Shown piece after piece: positions 1-12,830 of a stretch of 64,000 nucleotides of DNA (position 1 is the stretch's first letter; each line of letters starts with the position of its first letter). Position numbers and translations under genes: made by a program. The stretch comes from Tyto alba (lineage: Eukaryota > Chordata > Aves > Strigiformes > Tytonidae), in assembly GCF_018691265.1 (NCBI RefSeq), contig NW_024881321.1:20685698-20749697 (forward strand), in the 5' to 3' direction. A model generated the notes under the pieces. It was not told the DNA's origin. It searched no databases and saw only the letters and a list, made by a program, of their open reading frames with translations.

Positions 1-3000
1 AAAATAGAATATACATATTTTTTTTTAATTAAATAAATAAAAAAAAAAAAAAACAACAAACTAAAATCCAGATAAAATAGTTCAGAAATACCTTTACAAA
101 AGCATCAAGTAAACATAAAATATTTTTATTAAAAAAGTAAATCGTAGCTTTTCTAATAAAGAAATAAAGAATTTAAATGCCAATTAAAAATGTACCTTCA
201 TGTTACTTTGAATGTTCATATGTTTTTTAATAATAGAATTTTCTTTTTAGACTAATGTTACTCAGCCACTGTTCCGCTAACTTCAAAATTATTCCTTTTG
301 AACTGACCACTGTGAATAAGACAAGAACTGGTTGCAGGTACTTGATATATCAAACAATCATCCTTTGGTGTGCATGATTTCAGACTTATTCATGAGTACA
401 CAGAAATATGTGAAAGGAAATCTGTTAAAATTTAGGTTGGGCATTACTGAAGTCCTATTCTTAGGTGAGAAGATCAAATCTATATGTGCGAATTATCTGG
501 TCCATCATTCTTCTGAAATAGGAGGAATAAATAAAACATTCATAACATAGACAATGTAAAATACTCTTGAAAAGTAGAAGATCAGAAAATAATAAGAAAA
601 TAATAAAAGCACATTTCTTTATCTAATAGTGTATTCCCTAGGGTAATACTCTTGGAAGGAAATTTGAATAATAATAAAATCAATCTTGCAGCAAGATTTT
701 CAGTTTAAAGTTTGACATCAGTCATTTAGATGCTTTACTTAATCTTGAAAAGAGTTTGTTTCTTGATCTACCTGGCAGTCAAACTCATATTTTCATTCTG
801 GGGGGAAAAAGAAGTTCTAAAAATTGCCAGATCTAAGAGCAGAAACTGCTTTATATAGTAAGGTTATATATAGATCATGATAAAACTGACCGAACTGGGA
901 TTTTAAGCAGCTTTAGGTGTCTTCTGTTCTAGGGACATCCAGATACTTTAAGATAGCATGGAACCGTAAAAGAAGTTTTACCCCTTTGATGTGACCAACA
1001 TTTTTATTTGCCTTGCATTAAACATCCATACTATTTTTTTGGAAAGGCATTTTATTAAAGTCAGAATTCATGGTACTAACCATTTTATTTTTTTTTTTTT
1101 TTAGTGCATTGGAATACAGTCTGTCTAACTTTGTGTTTCGGGTTGTAACATCAAATATTAGCAAGTATTTGTAGACTAAGCAGGTGAAGAGGGTACAGGG
1201 AAGTGAAACAGGAACAAGACTAAAAAGGCTGGGGCAGAGTCAAGGAGTAGACAAGTAGAAAAAAAACAGGACTGGAGCAGGGAATAGACAAAAGATATAC
1301 AAACAGTAATATAAGGGAAGTGGATGGGTATTACCCAACTCATGGGAAGTCAGAGAAAAGGATATAATAGTAATGAATTAGAAATAAATTAAGAAAACTT
1401 CAGGGCAAGTCTGAAAGTCAAAGACAAAAATTTGTCTTATGACAAATGTGAGTAGAATTATAAAGAAATTTAGAAAAAGTACCTAAAGTTACCAAAAAGA
1501 AATGTCCCTGATGGGTTTGCTTTCTTGGTGGTTTGTGAAAAAAGAAGGTAAGGGTATTTGACAAGGTTTGGACTTAGGCATTGAGCTTAAGCATTAAGCA
1601 TTAAGTGTGGTGGGATGGAAGGGGAGGGGAAAGGCAGCTTCTTGATCTTTAAATCTCTTCCCTACTTTTGACTCTGGGGAATAGATTCCTGTGATGTTGA
1701 GCAGGTAAAGAGAGTATAGTCATACTCACCCTGAGCAAAGTAAGCAGTACTTCAGGTCATCCATGGCAATTTTTGGTATACATTCAGAACCCACTTTAGG
1801 AAGAGCTTCCTTTTGAATATTGAAACCCACATTTGATCTCAACAAAGGTGGGATCCAGTCTGGAACCTGCTTTAGCTTCTGCTTTGGTCAGTCAGATGAT
1901 TTTAGTCTTTTCTCCAGTACAATGACTGCACAATTCTTATCTTTTCACAGAAATAGGGAAGATTTTTATCTAGTCCATTGTTTTTCTTGTGTATACAGTC
2001 ATTTCCATATAACCAGGTTAGGATGGTGTAATGCCATTTAATGTAAAGTAAGTGACTTTTGATTCATCAGTGGCACTGGTAAAGAGAACTTGCTTTATAC
2101 TTCTGCACAATTTTTCCTATATAATGAAGTAAATTATACTAAAAGAATTTAAAGTGATATTTCTATGGTACTGCTTTCAAACCAGAGAGTTATAACCTTG
2201 GAAAAGATATGAAGTTTAAATAATTTGGGTTTTTAATTGTTATGTATACTGCTACTTTTTCAAGTTGTTTTTATTAGATTACAAGTTCACAAAAATAAAA
2301 TATTTTCAGGGTATCTTTTCATAACTGTCTTTATATGCTACTGAGTAGAGATTTATGGGTGAAACAACGGAAATTTAGTAACAAGTACTAATTGCTTTAA
2401 TTAAAGAGGTAATTATTCTTTTCAACTTTCTCCTGAGTAGTAGTAAGTTTCCTGTTTGTCTGTATACTGTGATACTGCTTCAAGCTGTTCTCCATTTGTC
2501 ACATACATTAAGCAAGGTTGAGTCTTCTCTGGGAAATGGTGCAAGAAATGTCCATGAAATCTAGACTACAACAGGAAATTATTTCAGTGCTAGTTAGTCA
2601 AATAAACTGACCTCTTCACTAAAATGGAAGTAATGTCTTCCTCAAAATAATGCGGGAAATTTCAATGGCATAAATATATTTTTTAAGGTTATATGAAAGT
2701 TAGTACCAAATCATTACAGACACTTCAATACTTTTTCCTGTAATAATATGTACTTTCTGGCTAGACTGAGAGTATACTTGTACCACCTATATCACAGTTA
2801 CATAGACTGTTTAGTGGGTAGAGGGTATACTTATAAAGTAAAAAAGTCCTTTTTATGTTTTGACATTTCTTCTATGTTTTTTTGTGTTTATAAGAATGTA
2901 TTACTCATGAACTAATCTTAAAGATTCCAAGAAGCTCTAAGAAGGGGCCAGTGTAATCCCATACTTTAACTCCCTCTCCAAACACTAACCCATTTCTCTC

Positions 3001-3335
3001 TTATTCTACTTGCTTGCCTTTTCATCCCCAAGTGAGGTATAATTTTTTATACCGATGCTCACCACAATTCTTTTGAGGGGATGGAAGGGTTTGGAAAAAT
3101 AAATAATTGTCACAGGTGAATGAAAATCAAGGTTTTGGATCCCAGTTTTATTTAAAGTGTCAGCTAAACTTCCAAATATTCAGTTTTTATGTTTGGTTAA
3201 GTATGTTCAGAAGCATGAATTCTGTAATTTGGTAAAAGATGCTATTTGAAATTTAGGTATAGAATTTCTATAGACCTACACATCGGTCAAAAGCCAAGTA
3301 CGACTTTAGAAAATCAAATTATTGGACTTGGGTAC
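1..3335. other. AT-rich DNA, no gene recognised
   Basis: Both strands were read and only short open frames broken by stops were seen, none resembling a known protein. The first 60 bases contain an A-run, and a T-run of about 15 lies near 1088-1102. A purine-rich stretch lies around 1180-1300. No diagnostic repeat end was recognised. Very old repeats could still be hidden here. Confidence 0.6.
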
Positions 3336-3993
3336 TGTTGCAGATGCAGTGACACAGCACTCATAAGAGAGAGGTAGCAATATGTGTATTGATATAAAAT
3401 AGTGATTTAACAAAGTTTGATAGTAAATGACAGTGGTTTAGCAAGATTTGATGGCAAGGTACACTTGTTCATTAACTGTATAGAGGACAGGGTCAGACAA
3501 AACTGTCAGAGAGACCCTCCCATTGAGTCATGAGGTTCAGAATGGACCCCTTTGGTTTCTAAACTCCTTCTCAGAAAGGAGCCTAGGTGTGGCTGGATCA
3601 CACTTAGTCAGTGGTTTATGTCTACAGGATTAAATGTGCACAATTCTTTATATCGCTTTGTTGAGATTTCAAATTTTAGTATGTTATTAATCACTTAATG
3701 AGAATCTGTTGCAGCAAGGGCTCTCAACCTCGAGGAATAACCTTAAGAGGAGTCCCTGCTCAAGGGGAGATCCTGGTGTGTAGCCCACTGCCATGCAGAA
3801 GAGATCAGTGGGCCCTGGGCTGTGGCACTATTTATGGAGTAAGATAACTGACTTATAGTTGTATTTACATACTGACTACAGATGTAAGTTTCTTCCAAAT
3901 CTGACTTGAGTTGGACCTCAACCAGCAGCATGGTTAGGTGGGTACATTGTTCAAATTAGTCTTTGGCTATTGTGTTGTTATCTGTCTCCCACA
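3336..3993 (-). mobile_element. LTR-like block of an avian endogenous retrovirus
   Basis: On the minus strand the block begins TGTGGGAGACAG and ends GCATCTGCAACA, so it has the TG...CA ends expected of a retroviral LTR, at about 658 bp. About two-thirds of it resembles, from memory, an avian ERV LTR. That part has a TATA-like CCATAAATAG on the minus strand near 3830-3840. It is followed by a GC-richer stretch with CTCCCCTTGAGCAGGGACTCC and GAGAGCCCTTGCTGCAACAG. The two flanks (ggtac and attcc) do not match, so no target duplication is visible. It may therefore be a lone 3' or 5' LTR of a rearranged provirus, or the ends may be misplaced. A 62-codon minus frame at 3743-3931 lies inside and is taken as chance. 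Confidence 0.5.
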
Positions 3994-6900
3994 ATTCCAC
4001 TTTGACTTGGATGCAGCCATCATGACCAGGTGCATCCATTATGATCACCACTAGTGGTTATCACTTGAACAGGGTTATGGGAAATGTAGGTCAGATTGCA
4101 AGGTGTGGGGTAGGAGCCCACTGCTACAGGTACACTGTAGACCATACGTGAGATAACCAATGATCCTTCTATGAATATGCACTTCAATTAGCATGTCTTG
4201 ATCCAGATAAATAAAATAGGTCTTTCTGATCATGCGTGGTACTCCCATTAAGTAGGTGGCACTTAGAGCAAGTTAACACACAATTTTTTATTTAAAATGT
4301 TATTCAACTCAAAGAATGTTCAGAAGATCATCATATCTCTTCTAAGCACAGCCCTTGAAAGTGGATGTTTCCAGTTGCATATATAAATTTACATACATGG
4401 GGTCTCACATGGTGTTTTCATAATTTGTCAGAAATCATGTCAAAACATTCAGTCTTAAAATTTGTATGGTTTTGCAGAAGTATTGTTTTTTAATAATTTG
4501 GAATAAATCTGTGCTTTTAAACACAGTTCCTTGGCTATATATTTTCTTAATTCATCACTGATTTCAATACTACATTTGAATTTTTGTTTAAATAATAGCA
4601 TTACTCTTGTTAAAATACTTAGATATAACATTACACAAAATATAGGCTAGGACCACAAAAGTAATGAAAAGTAAGCACAAGACAGAGTTAAACAGAAAGA
4701 TTCAAATACATTAATTCATATGTACAAAGAAGTCTTAGGCTTGCACCCACCTTTCAATAAATACTTAATTAAATAATTGCAAAAATGTGTCTCATCATTT
4801 GAAAATTAATCATTTCAAATCCTAGAACTCACCATGGGGACAGTTTGGGAACAGGTAAGAAGACATTGAGAAGACAAGGCAGAACGACCCAATTTATGCA
4901 AATAGCTAAACTTCAAATGTAGTGAACTGAAAGAGGCAAAGAACCTTTTTGATAATATACATTCACATGTGACTTAGGAGACAGCAAGACAATAACATTT
5001 TCTTTATGACAACTTCAAAAATTTTAAACACCTCTGTCAAGTGGGAAAAAGGTCTATTTGTTGGGGGATTTTGGTTGGTTGATTGGTTGGGTATTTTTGT
5101 TTGTTTGGTTGTTGGTTTTTTTTTTTTTTTTAATCAGGACATAAGTAATAGCATAGATGGTATATTCTAGCACTTATTACAGGTATGTTTCACTGTTGGT
5201 ACTCCATCTTATATATATTTAATCTTGCTGGCAGTTTTTCTCTCACTGGGGAGTGACTTTAGACATAAGCTTAGCCTTCTAGTATCTAGTTTAAATAATC
5301 TAATATGAAGATATTTGACACAGTATATAACTTTGTATATAGCTATATACGTGTGTGTGTGTATGTATATATAACTATACTTTTTTGTATATACTTATAT
5401 ATATAGTTATATACTTGTGTGTATTTAAAGTATATAACTTCTCATTCTTCTCTATAAAATGGAGTTTGGGACTCTGTTGAACACTGATAACACTGGTCTG
5501 AAACTATTTACACCAGTAATCTCATAAACTTTGTTAAAATTAGTAACATCAGAAATATTTTTTTGTTTAAGTGATTATAGAGGTGAACTGACACAAAATG
5601 TGAGTTAAGTAACACAATGACCTTGAAATGATTGATTTGGAGCTGCAACAAAAAAATCAAATCAAAACAAAACAAAAAAAAAAAAATTTCAAAGCCCCAC
5701 AAAAACAGTCTAAAGAGTTTCTGAAGTCTCATCTGATAGTTGAAAAAATATTTTTATAAATTTATTACCAAAAAAAGTTAGATTTGCAGTTTCTTGTTAA
5801 CTTAAGGGTGTCTTTAAAAAGGTTGGAACATCTTTCAAGTAGCAATTAGATGGTTCCTCTACTAAGGGCAACTGGAAAAATGGTATTTGGAACAAAATTT
5901 TTAAAATAGAAAGATGGGATTTAACTATTATTAAACAAAAGGAAAATATTTTATTTGTCTGTAATGTCAAGTAGATATTTACTGAGTCAGCCTATTAATT
6001 AGCAATGTTTACCAAGAGAACATGTATGCAGCTGAAGAAATGACCAGCTGTAATTGGTCCCTACCTCAGGGGAGCCAGGGATGATTCTTGTTAGACTGGA
6101 ATGACACAAATCTAGATCCTAACCAACTGGAGCAGACTTTCCTCTTCCAATATGCCCCTTTTTCCCTGATGAGAAGCCTTCTGCCAGAACAGGTCCCTGT
6201 CAAAGTTCTCAATATGGCTTGTCCATCGCCATCATGAATCAACATTTTATTCAGTAACAGGTTTGTAATGAGAATTTATTTAGCTGCTTCTACCTTTAAT
6301 GAAGAATGATATGCATAATTACTTAAAATCAAATTGGATTCTAATTAGTTTGCTTAGGGAACTTCAAAACAAAATTCTGTGTTTCTTAGAATACTTTCTC
6401 GCTTGCATATGTTACATACCTACCTTAAAGACAGAGTCTGAAAGAGACAGACTGTGCATTTCTTATACATAAAATCTGTTTATGTCAATAGAAAAGTGTT
6501 ATTAAAATATTAAGAGAGAAAAATCACATAATAGACAGTAAAAATGTCAATTTAATGTTATTTTTCAACTAAAAAATCTATTGTGTAACTACTTAAATAT
6601 GTGTACCTTTGAAATTATCATTTCCTATTTTGAAATTTGTTTACTACATGTTATCCCTATTTCCAGGTGTCCCCATATCTGTGGCTAGATTAATGTAATT
6701 ATCATGATTTTCTCTTGTGATCATGATTTCCAAAATTAAAGTTATAACTCAATTTCTTACTTTCTTTCATTTTATTGAGAAAATTATATAAAATCTTAAA
6801 ATTCTACACATAGAGCTAATAAGCATTCAGACATCCTTTATTAGGTACCAGGAAGCTCTAATTAAATTTATTTATTTATTTATTGACAGAACTTAATTTC

Positions 6901-8850
6901 TCTTTGAAAATTAGAAATAATTTTGTTGTTATTGACTTCCTTCCTTTAAAATTGATTAGATGTGTTTGATATTGCAGTTCCCAATGCTGTACATGGTATT
7001 TTGACTTCATCAGACTGTTTTCTTATAGTCTTTCATTTATCTCCTTCAGTTTGTGCCTGTTCCTTGAAAAATCCAGGTTTTTGTTTTGTTTTGTTTTGTT
7101 TCCCCAGAATGTTTAATTTTTTAATTCTGTAAATGGTTGAAATAAACTGCCTGATCAAGAGGTCCTGGCTCTGTAAAATTTATGGTAAAGGATAAAGAAA
7201 AAGAAGTTAATAGGATATTTTCCTATCGCCATGCTTCTCCACTGTTAGGATACAGAATCCAAATCTATCATGTACTGTATGTCACCTGAAAACTCCAGAT
7301 CTTAGTCACTTAAATGTATTCCTAATATCATGGTGGACTTGTGAGTAAAGTGGTTGCAAGAACTGTGATATTTAATCTAACATTTATTTACTAAGCAGTG
7401 TGAGTAGAGAGTGGAGAATGATTTATAGTTTAAGATTTCCATTCTAACAGATAGACAGTCTCTTTCACACACACTCCCCCCACCGCCACTCCCACTCTAT
7501 TTGCCTTCCCATGCATCACCCCACTGTACCTAAGTACTACACTGTTTCCTTATTCTGTCTCACACATCTTTCTAAATTTCCCAGACTTTCTCCATTGTAA
7601 CCTATTGGCCTCTACTAGAAAAAAAGTTAAAAATGTGTATACATTATATAGAGACTGTTCCTGTTCTAAAAACCCTCCCATCTTTAGGTTTGGAGAACCC
7701 CACACAGCCATATCTTCCACTATACTGTGACTTTTTCAGTCCTCAGTATGGTTAGTTTTATATTATTTTCATTTTGACTGGCTTTGCAACCTCTTCTGAT
7801 TTTCATTTGCAAATATTTGTTAAAGAGAATGTTTATTCATCTGAATGTTCAGACAAATGTTAAACATGTAGCTGGGATTTGTTTAATTACACACATGCAT
7901 TTCAGGAAGAAAAATGTATTAAATTACACAGCTGGAACATCAGCTCTTGAATATAGAATACCTATGAGGGTTAGTTAACTAATGAGCCATAGGATGTTTG
8001 TTTTGTGCTTTGTTTTGTTTTGTTCTTTCACACAAAACACTTGTCAAGTAAAGATAAACATATTTGAAAACAAAAGCTTCATAACAAATTCTGCCAATAG
8101 AACAGGAAATGTTCTATATATAATAAAACAGAAGTTTTTTTCCAGCTGTATTTAATCCATAATGATACTGTTTTCAAGAATAGTAAACAGAGATCCAAAT
8201 TATAGGTCTAAGTAAATAAATATTTGGGTTGCAAATTTGCCTTGTATAGAAAATTTATTTTTTAATTTCTAATATATTAATGTGTCCATTTTAAAATAAT
8301 TTTAGTGGATGAAAAAAATCGTAGATGTAAACTTATATCTACAAGTAAGATTTCAGAAGTTTCAGGGCATCATGAAAAACTAATAGAAAAATCAAACAAC
8401 TTGGTAAATGCCTCCCTCTATCCTTTTCTCCCTTTATAAAAAAACCCCACACCTGTTTTAAAGAAAGCTTCATTATTTTGGTAACCTTGAAACTCTCACA
8501 GAATAGATAAATTAATTCAACTCCAAATACATGTCATTAGTGATGAAAAATGCATAAAATCAATCCAGTTGAAAACAACTCAGGAGATGTCCAGAGTTGA
8601 ATCTCCTGCTCAAAGCATGGCTGACACTGAATTCAGACCAGTTACTTAGTGCTTTGTGCACTTTTACTTCAATGAACAATTAAAGTCCTAGGAAAGATAG
8701 AGCTTCAAAAACTGAATACATTTCTCAAAATATTCATCTATTTGTCTTAATTTATAATTTTCCTAAGAGATATAGTTGAGTAGTGTCCTAAATATATTTC
8801 CTTTCAACTAAAAATTTGTCTATTTCTCCAAACAGAGGTTAAAAGCATGT
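3994..8850. other. AT-rich DNA, no gene recognised
   Basis: No gene or complete element was recognised. Low-complexity tracts include a T-run near 5118-5132, a TA/TG tract near 5330-5445, a (TTTA)n run near 6870-6887 and a (GTTTT)n run near 7079-7101. The first 280 bases (to about 4270) are less AT-rich and border the LTR-like block. They could be residual internal proviral sequence, but no protein family was identified. Confidence 0.55.
5330..5445. repeat. TA/TG-rich simple-sequence tract
   Basis: The tract is alternating pyrimidine-purine, mainly TATATA with a short GTGTGTGTGTGT run near 5350 and repeated TATATAACTATAC-like units. It is an imperfect microsatellite of the sort that is polymorphic in vertebrates. 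No coding potential is seen. Confidence 0.8.
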
Positions 8851-9792
8851 CATAGAATCATAGATTCATAGAATGATTTGGGTTGGAAAGAACTTTAAAG
8901 ATCATCTAGTTCCATCCATCCTGACATGGACAGGGACACCTTCCACTAGATCAGGCTGCTCAAAGCCCCATCCAACCTGGCCTTGAACACTTCTATGGAG
9001 GGAGATCCACAAGTTCTCTGGGCAACATGTTCCAGTGTCTCACCACCTTCACAGGAAAGAATTTCTCCCCTATATGTAATGTAAATCTACCTTCTTTCAG
9101 TTTAAAACCATTATCCCTATCACTACACTTCCTGATAAAAAGTCCCTCCCCATATTTCTTGTAGATCCCCTTTAAGTACTGGAAGGCCTTTATAAGGTCT
9201 CTTCAGAGCCTTCTCTTGTCCAGGATGAACAAGCCCAACTCTTCCAGCCTGTCCTCGTAAGGAAGGTGCTCCAGAACCCTGATTATCTTTGTGGCCATCC
9301 TCTGGACATGCTCCAACAGGTCCATGTCCTTCTTACATTGAGGGCCCCAGATCAGAATCTAATACTCCATATGGGGTCTTATGGGAGCAGAGTAGAGGGG
9401 CAAAATCACCTCCCTCAATCGGCTAGCCACACTTCTCTTTATGCAGCCCAGGGTACAGTTGCCCTTCTGGGCTGCAAGCACACATTGTTGGCTCATAGTC
9501 TATTTTCCATCCACCAATTCACCCAAGCCCTTCTCCACAGGAATGCTCTCAATCCCCTCATCATTCAGCCTGTATTTGTGCATGGGATTGCCTCAACCCA
9601 TGCGCAGGACCTTACACCTGGCATTATTGTACTTCATGAGGTTTACATGGGCCCCCCTCCTCAAACCTATCAAGGACCATCCGGATGGCATCTTGTCTCC
9701 AGTATGTTGACTTCATGACACCATTTGGTGTCATCGACAAACTTGCTGAGTGTGCATTCTATCCACTGTCCATGTCAGTGACTTCTATAAAA
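8851..9792 (-). mobile_element. CR1 LINE, 5'-truncated, minus strand
   Basis: CR1 is the dominant non-LTR retrotransposon of birds and moves by target-primed reverse transcription. The element's 3' end is at 8851, where the plus strand shows catagaatcatagattcatagaat, i.e. copies of the ATTCTATG octamer that ends CR1 instead of a poly(A) tail. Reading the minus strand, the sequence passes back through the 3' UTR and the ORF2 C-terminal region. It reaches the end of the reverse transcriptase domain around 9715-9775, where a GIECTLSKF(V/A)DD-like motif is encoded but frame-broken. Identity is lost beyond about 9792, so only the last 0.94 kb survives. The plus-strand 150-codon frame at 9266-9718 is antisense to CR1 and is not a gene. 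Confidence 0.93.
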
Positions 9793-10564
9793 CTCTAGAA
9801 AGGAAAATGGAGTGATCATGAAGATTGACCTATTTTCTGAAATGGAGATGTCATGAGGAATGACCTCTATCAGAAATGGCACAAAATGAATGATAACATA
9901 AATGCTTAGATATAAATATAAATTATACAGAGTAATACCACAAGAAAATAAATTATTCTGTGCCCATCTTTACTGCTGTCATGTAGTTTGCAGTGCTTGT
10001 ATATGTTGGGTTTTTTTCTACATTTTTATATGTTGTTTTCCACTGTGTTACCTTTGGTGAGAGATATGTTTCAGTATATAAGTCCTTAGTATCAGGAAGT
10101 GACAAGCAGTTAACTATGCTTTTGGGAAGATGGAGAAACCAAAGAAGATTCAATGGCTGAAAACAAATGTTTTAACTCATGGAAACATTTTATGGTATGG
10201 TACAGATTTTGCTTGTTTGTTTTTTATCTTAAATTGTACATTAAATCTTAAGATAAATCCTGTAGTTTATTATTTGCACAGGGTAAGGTAAACACCTTCT
10301 GCTCTGCATTAAATTGCCAGCAGCCTACTGTTCTCATCAGTATCTGTTAAAAGAGCAGGTGCAAGACATTTGTATACCAATAAGACTCCCATGGAACTTT
10401 CAGTTTGAGTGTATGAAATGATAGAATCTTTCCCGTGTTGCAAACAGCTTTTTGTTGAATATATTTTGGCAGGAAACTAGCATTTTGTCATGTAATTGTG
10501 TCACATCATATTATATTGTACAATGTAATGTTCTACAAAAATGTTCTCACATGAAATCTTACCT
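9793..10564. other. Spacer between CR1 and ERV pol remnant
   Basis: AT-rich sequence with no recognised gene. A 66-codon minus frame at 9953-10153 has no family resemblance seen by eye. The part from about 10270 to 10564 might be further decayed integrase sequence, because it lies directly 3' (minus strand) of the recognisable integrase, but no motif supports that. Confidence 0.45.
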
Positions 10565-12830
10565 TCCTTCTGAAACTAGGCAATGCTAAAAGCCAAAGCC
10601 CAATGCTTTGACACTTAGTCACAATAAGCAAGCCAGAGACTACTTCCACTCTTGTGACAGTATACTGATATGCTGCAGAGTGTTTGAATGGCCCGATATA
10701 GGCAATTTGCCATGTAGACCATAAAGTTTTCCCTCCACTGATATGTAGAGGATGATCTGCTTGTAATTTCTATCTACACTGGGGACATCTTTTAAGAATA
10801 GTTTCACAAGATTTTCTGTTTATAGGACAACCCCTGCTCTGTGCAACAAAGTAAAGTACTTCTTTACTTGTATGACCTAATTTTTGATGTAGTCATTCTC
10901 CCAACCAATACCAATTAGGATTTAAAGAGTTCCTTATTTTTATTTTCATAGTTTTAATCAATTCATCCACCTTTTGGTTCTAGTATGTGCCTGGTTTATT
11001 GTCCTCGGTGTGACCTTTCATCTGTCTTATCGTGAATGGTGTTTTTCAGACTATATTTAATAATAGTTGTCAATCTTGAGGTTTCCAAATTAGGGATCTG
11101 TTTACTTCCCTGTTCAGGGACTTCCATTGACAAAGCCATTGTAGGGTACCTGCCCACATGGCATAGGAGTCAAAGTAGATAACTTTTGCTCAATTTTGTG
11201 CTGCTAGAACAACTACCCTTAGTTCTCCTACTTGAGTACTACTTTATCCTTCCTCTGTGACTTGTTTGCTGGTGGTAATTTCTAATGCAGCGACTTTATA
11301 CTGCCATCTGTCATTTACCCTCTTTGCTGAGTCATCTGTAAACCAAATGCCTTTTGTCAGTGTTTTCTTAGTGGGAAGAATTCTTAGTGGATATAGAATT
11401 ACTGAAGTTTTAAATGACTGTTTTATCTAGTGGGTCAGTGTTTACATGCATTTTTAATTTGGAAATTTTTGTATGTCCTTCAGTCAATTGCATTTCAACT
11501 GCTATTCTCATCAGGTAGGCATACCATTTCCTGGTGGTGGGTTTCTGTGCAATTCCTTCTTGGGGAGCAGATCCTTTTTAGGATTGTTTCTAGCAAATTA
11601 AATGGCCCTCTAGTCTGAACAGATTACCCCCAGTGTATTTTCTCAACTTGTTTAACTGTTCTAACTAAAGACAACAGTCTCTTTTCCCACTCAGAATCTC
11701 TCTTCTATCATTTTAAATGCAGTTGATCTAAACATTGAAGGCTGTTTTGGTCCACTCAGCTCTGTCTGACAGATTGCAATAAGCACCATGTTCTGCAAAA
11801 CCCCATTCTGCTATAATAAGATCATGGGGGAGTACTAGCACCAGTCACTGCTATGTTTTTAATTCACATTAGAGCTTTCACTGTCTCTTCATGTTCTGGC
11901 TTATATTTCCATGGTTTTCCCTTTCATAAAAGTGAGTATAGTGGATGAGCAATGATAAAAAGTATAGGTGAAGGTTTCCTCCAGTATCCTAAAGTACCCA
12001 TAAGTGTTGTAATTCTTTCCTAGATTGGGGCATCTGTATTTGTTTTATTTTACTTAAGGTGTCTGATGGAATTGCCACACTACCTGCAATTCACCAAGTA
12101 CCTACAAATTTTACTTCTCTACTTGGTCCCTGACATTTTTCAGGTGGAACTTCAACTTCTGCTTTATATAGTGCCTGCCATACAGCTGCTGCTGCTTCTT
12201 CAACTTTTTCAGGGGAAGTGCCTCTGATTAGAACATCATCTATATATTGGTATTGTTTCGCATCCTGAGAAAGTGAGACTGTAAAAGTTCCGCAAGCACA
12301 GCATGAGTAATTGTGGGTGAAGGTTTATACCCCTGTGGGATTCTGTTAAAGTTGTATTGTATATTTTCCCAAGTAACAGCAAATTTCTCTTTATCCTTCT
12401 CTTGCAAGGGATCCATAAAGAACATATCTGACACTGAGCACTGCTATCCATAGATGTGCGACTGCTTTTAGTGTGGCTGTTAAAGTTGTAATATTAGGTA
12501 CTGCAGCTGTTAGTGGAGCTTGTTGGCATTTAGGCACTGATAAATCAATTGTACGGTGCCATCTCCCATCTGACTTTTGGACTGGCCAGACAGGTGAATT
12601 GTATGCAGGAAATCTCAGGTTTGCATTCTCATCCATTGCACACTCCCCATTTGCCTGCAGTTTCTTGATTGTTCATCAATTCGTGTGAGTGACCAGGTTT
12701 GTTTCTGGTTATCATCTTTGTTAATGTTAATTGGCCAGGTTTTATGTCTGTGTGTTTGTCTCCCTCCCTTTCCTTATCATCCCAACTGAAAAAAATATTT
12801 TCACATTCCACGTACCTCTACCAATTAGAG
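10565..12830 (-). pseudogene. Decayed pol of an ERVL-like endogenous retrovirus
   Basis: In minus-strand order the fragment shows reverse transcriptase, RNase H and integrase, the normal retroviral pol order. RT is marked by NSPVWPVQKSDGRW (about 12555-12600), a QYNFNRIPQGYKPSPT stretch and an intact YIDD box at 12235-12246. RNase H is marked by FTDDSAKRV (about 11317-11345) and a DSYAMWAG motif further on. Integrase is marked by a H/C zinc-finger-like segment ending CPQC, then WQIAYIGPF at 10686-10712. Wording of the RT and integrase motifs is closest, from memory, to ERVL (class III, spuma-like) elements. The reading frame is interrupted by many stops and frameshifts, for example near 12435 and just before YIDD. 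No gag, no env and no adjoining LTR were found. It cannot make a working polymerase. The edges are approximate, and the first 150 bases at the high-coordinate end are uncertain. Confidence 0.85.
12235..12246 (-). other. YIDD box of the ERV reverse transcriptase
   Basis: The minus strand reads TAT ATA GAT GAT, which encodes Tyr-Ile-Asp-Asp, the metal-binding motif of retroviral reverse transcriptases. It is followed in the same frame by VLI, as is usual. It is out of frame with the preceding 64-codon RT segment, so the site is a fossil. Confidence 0.85.

Noticed and set aside
9266..9718. 150-codon plus-strand frame
   Set aside because: It lies entirely within, and antisense to, the minus-strand CR1 copy.
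3336..12830. A single provirus joining the 3.3 kb LTR-like block to the 10.6-12.8 kb pol
   Set aside because: They have the same orientation and the correct order, but 6.6 kb of unrelated AT-rich DNA and a CR1 lie between, and no shared family evidence was available.
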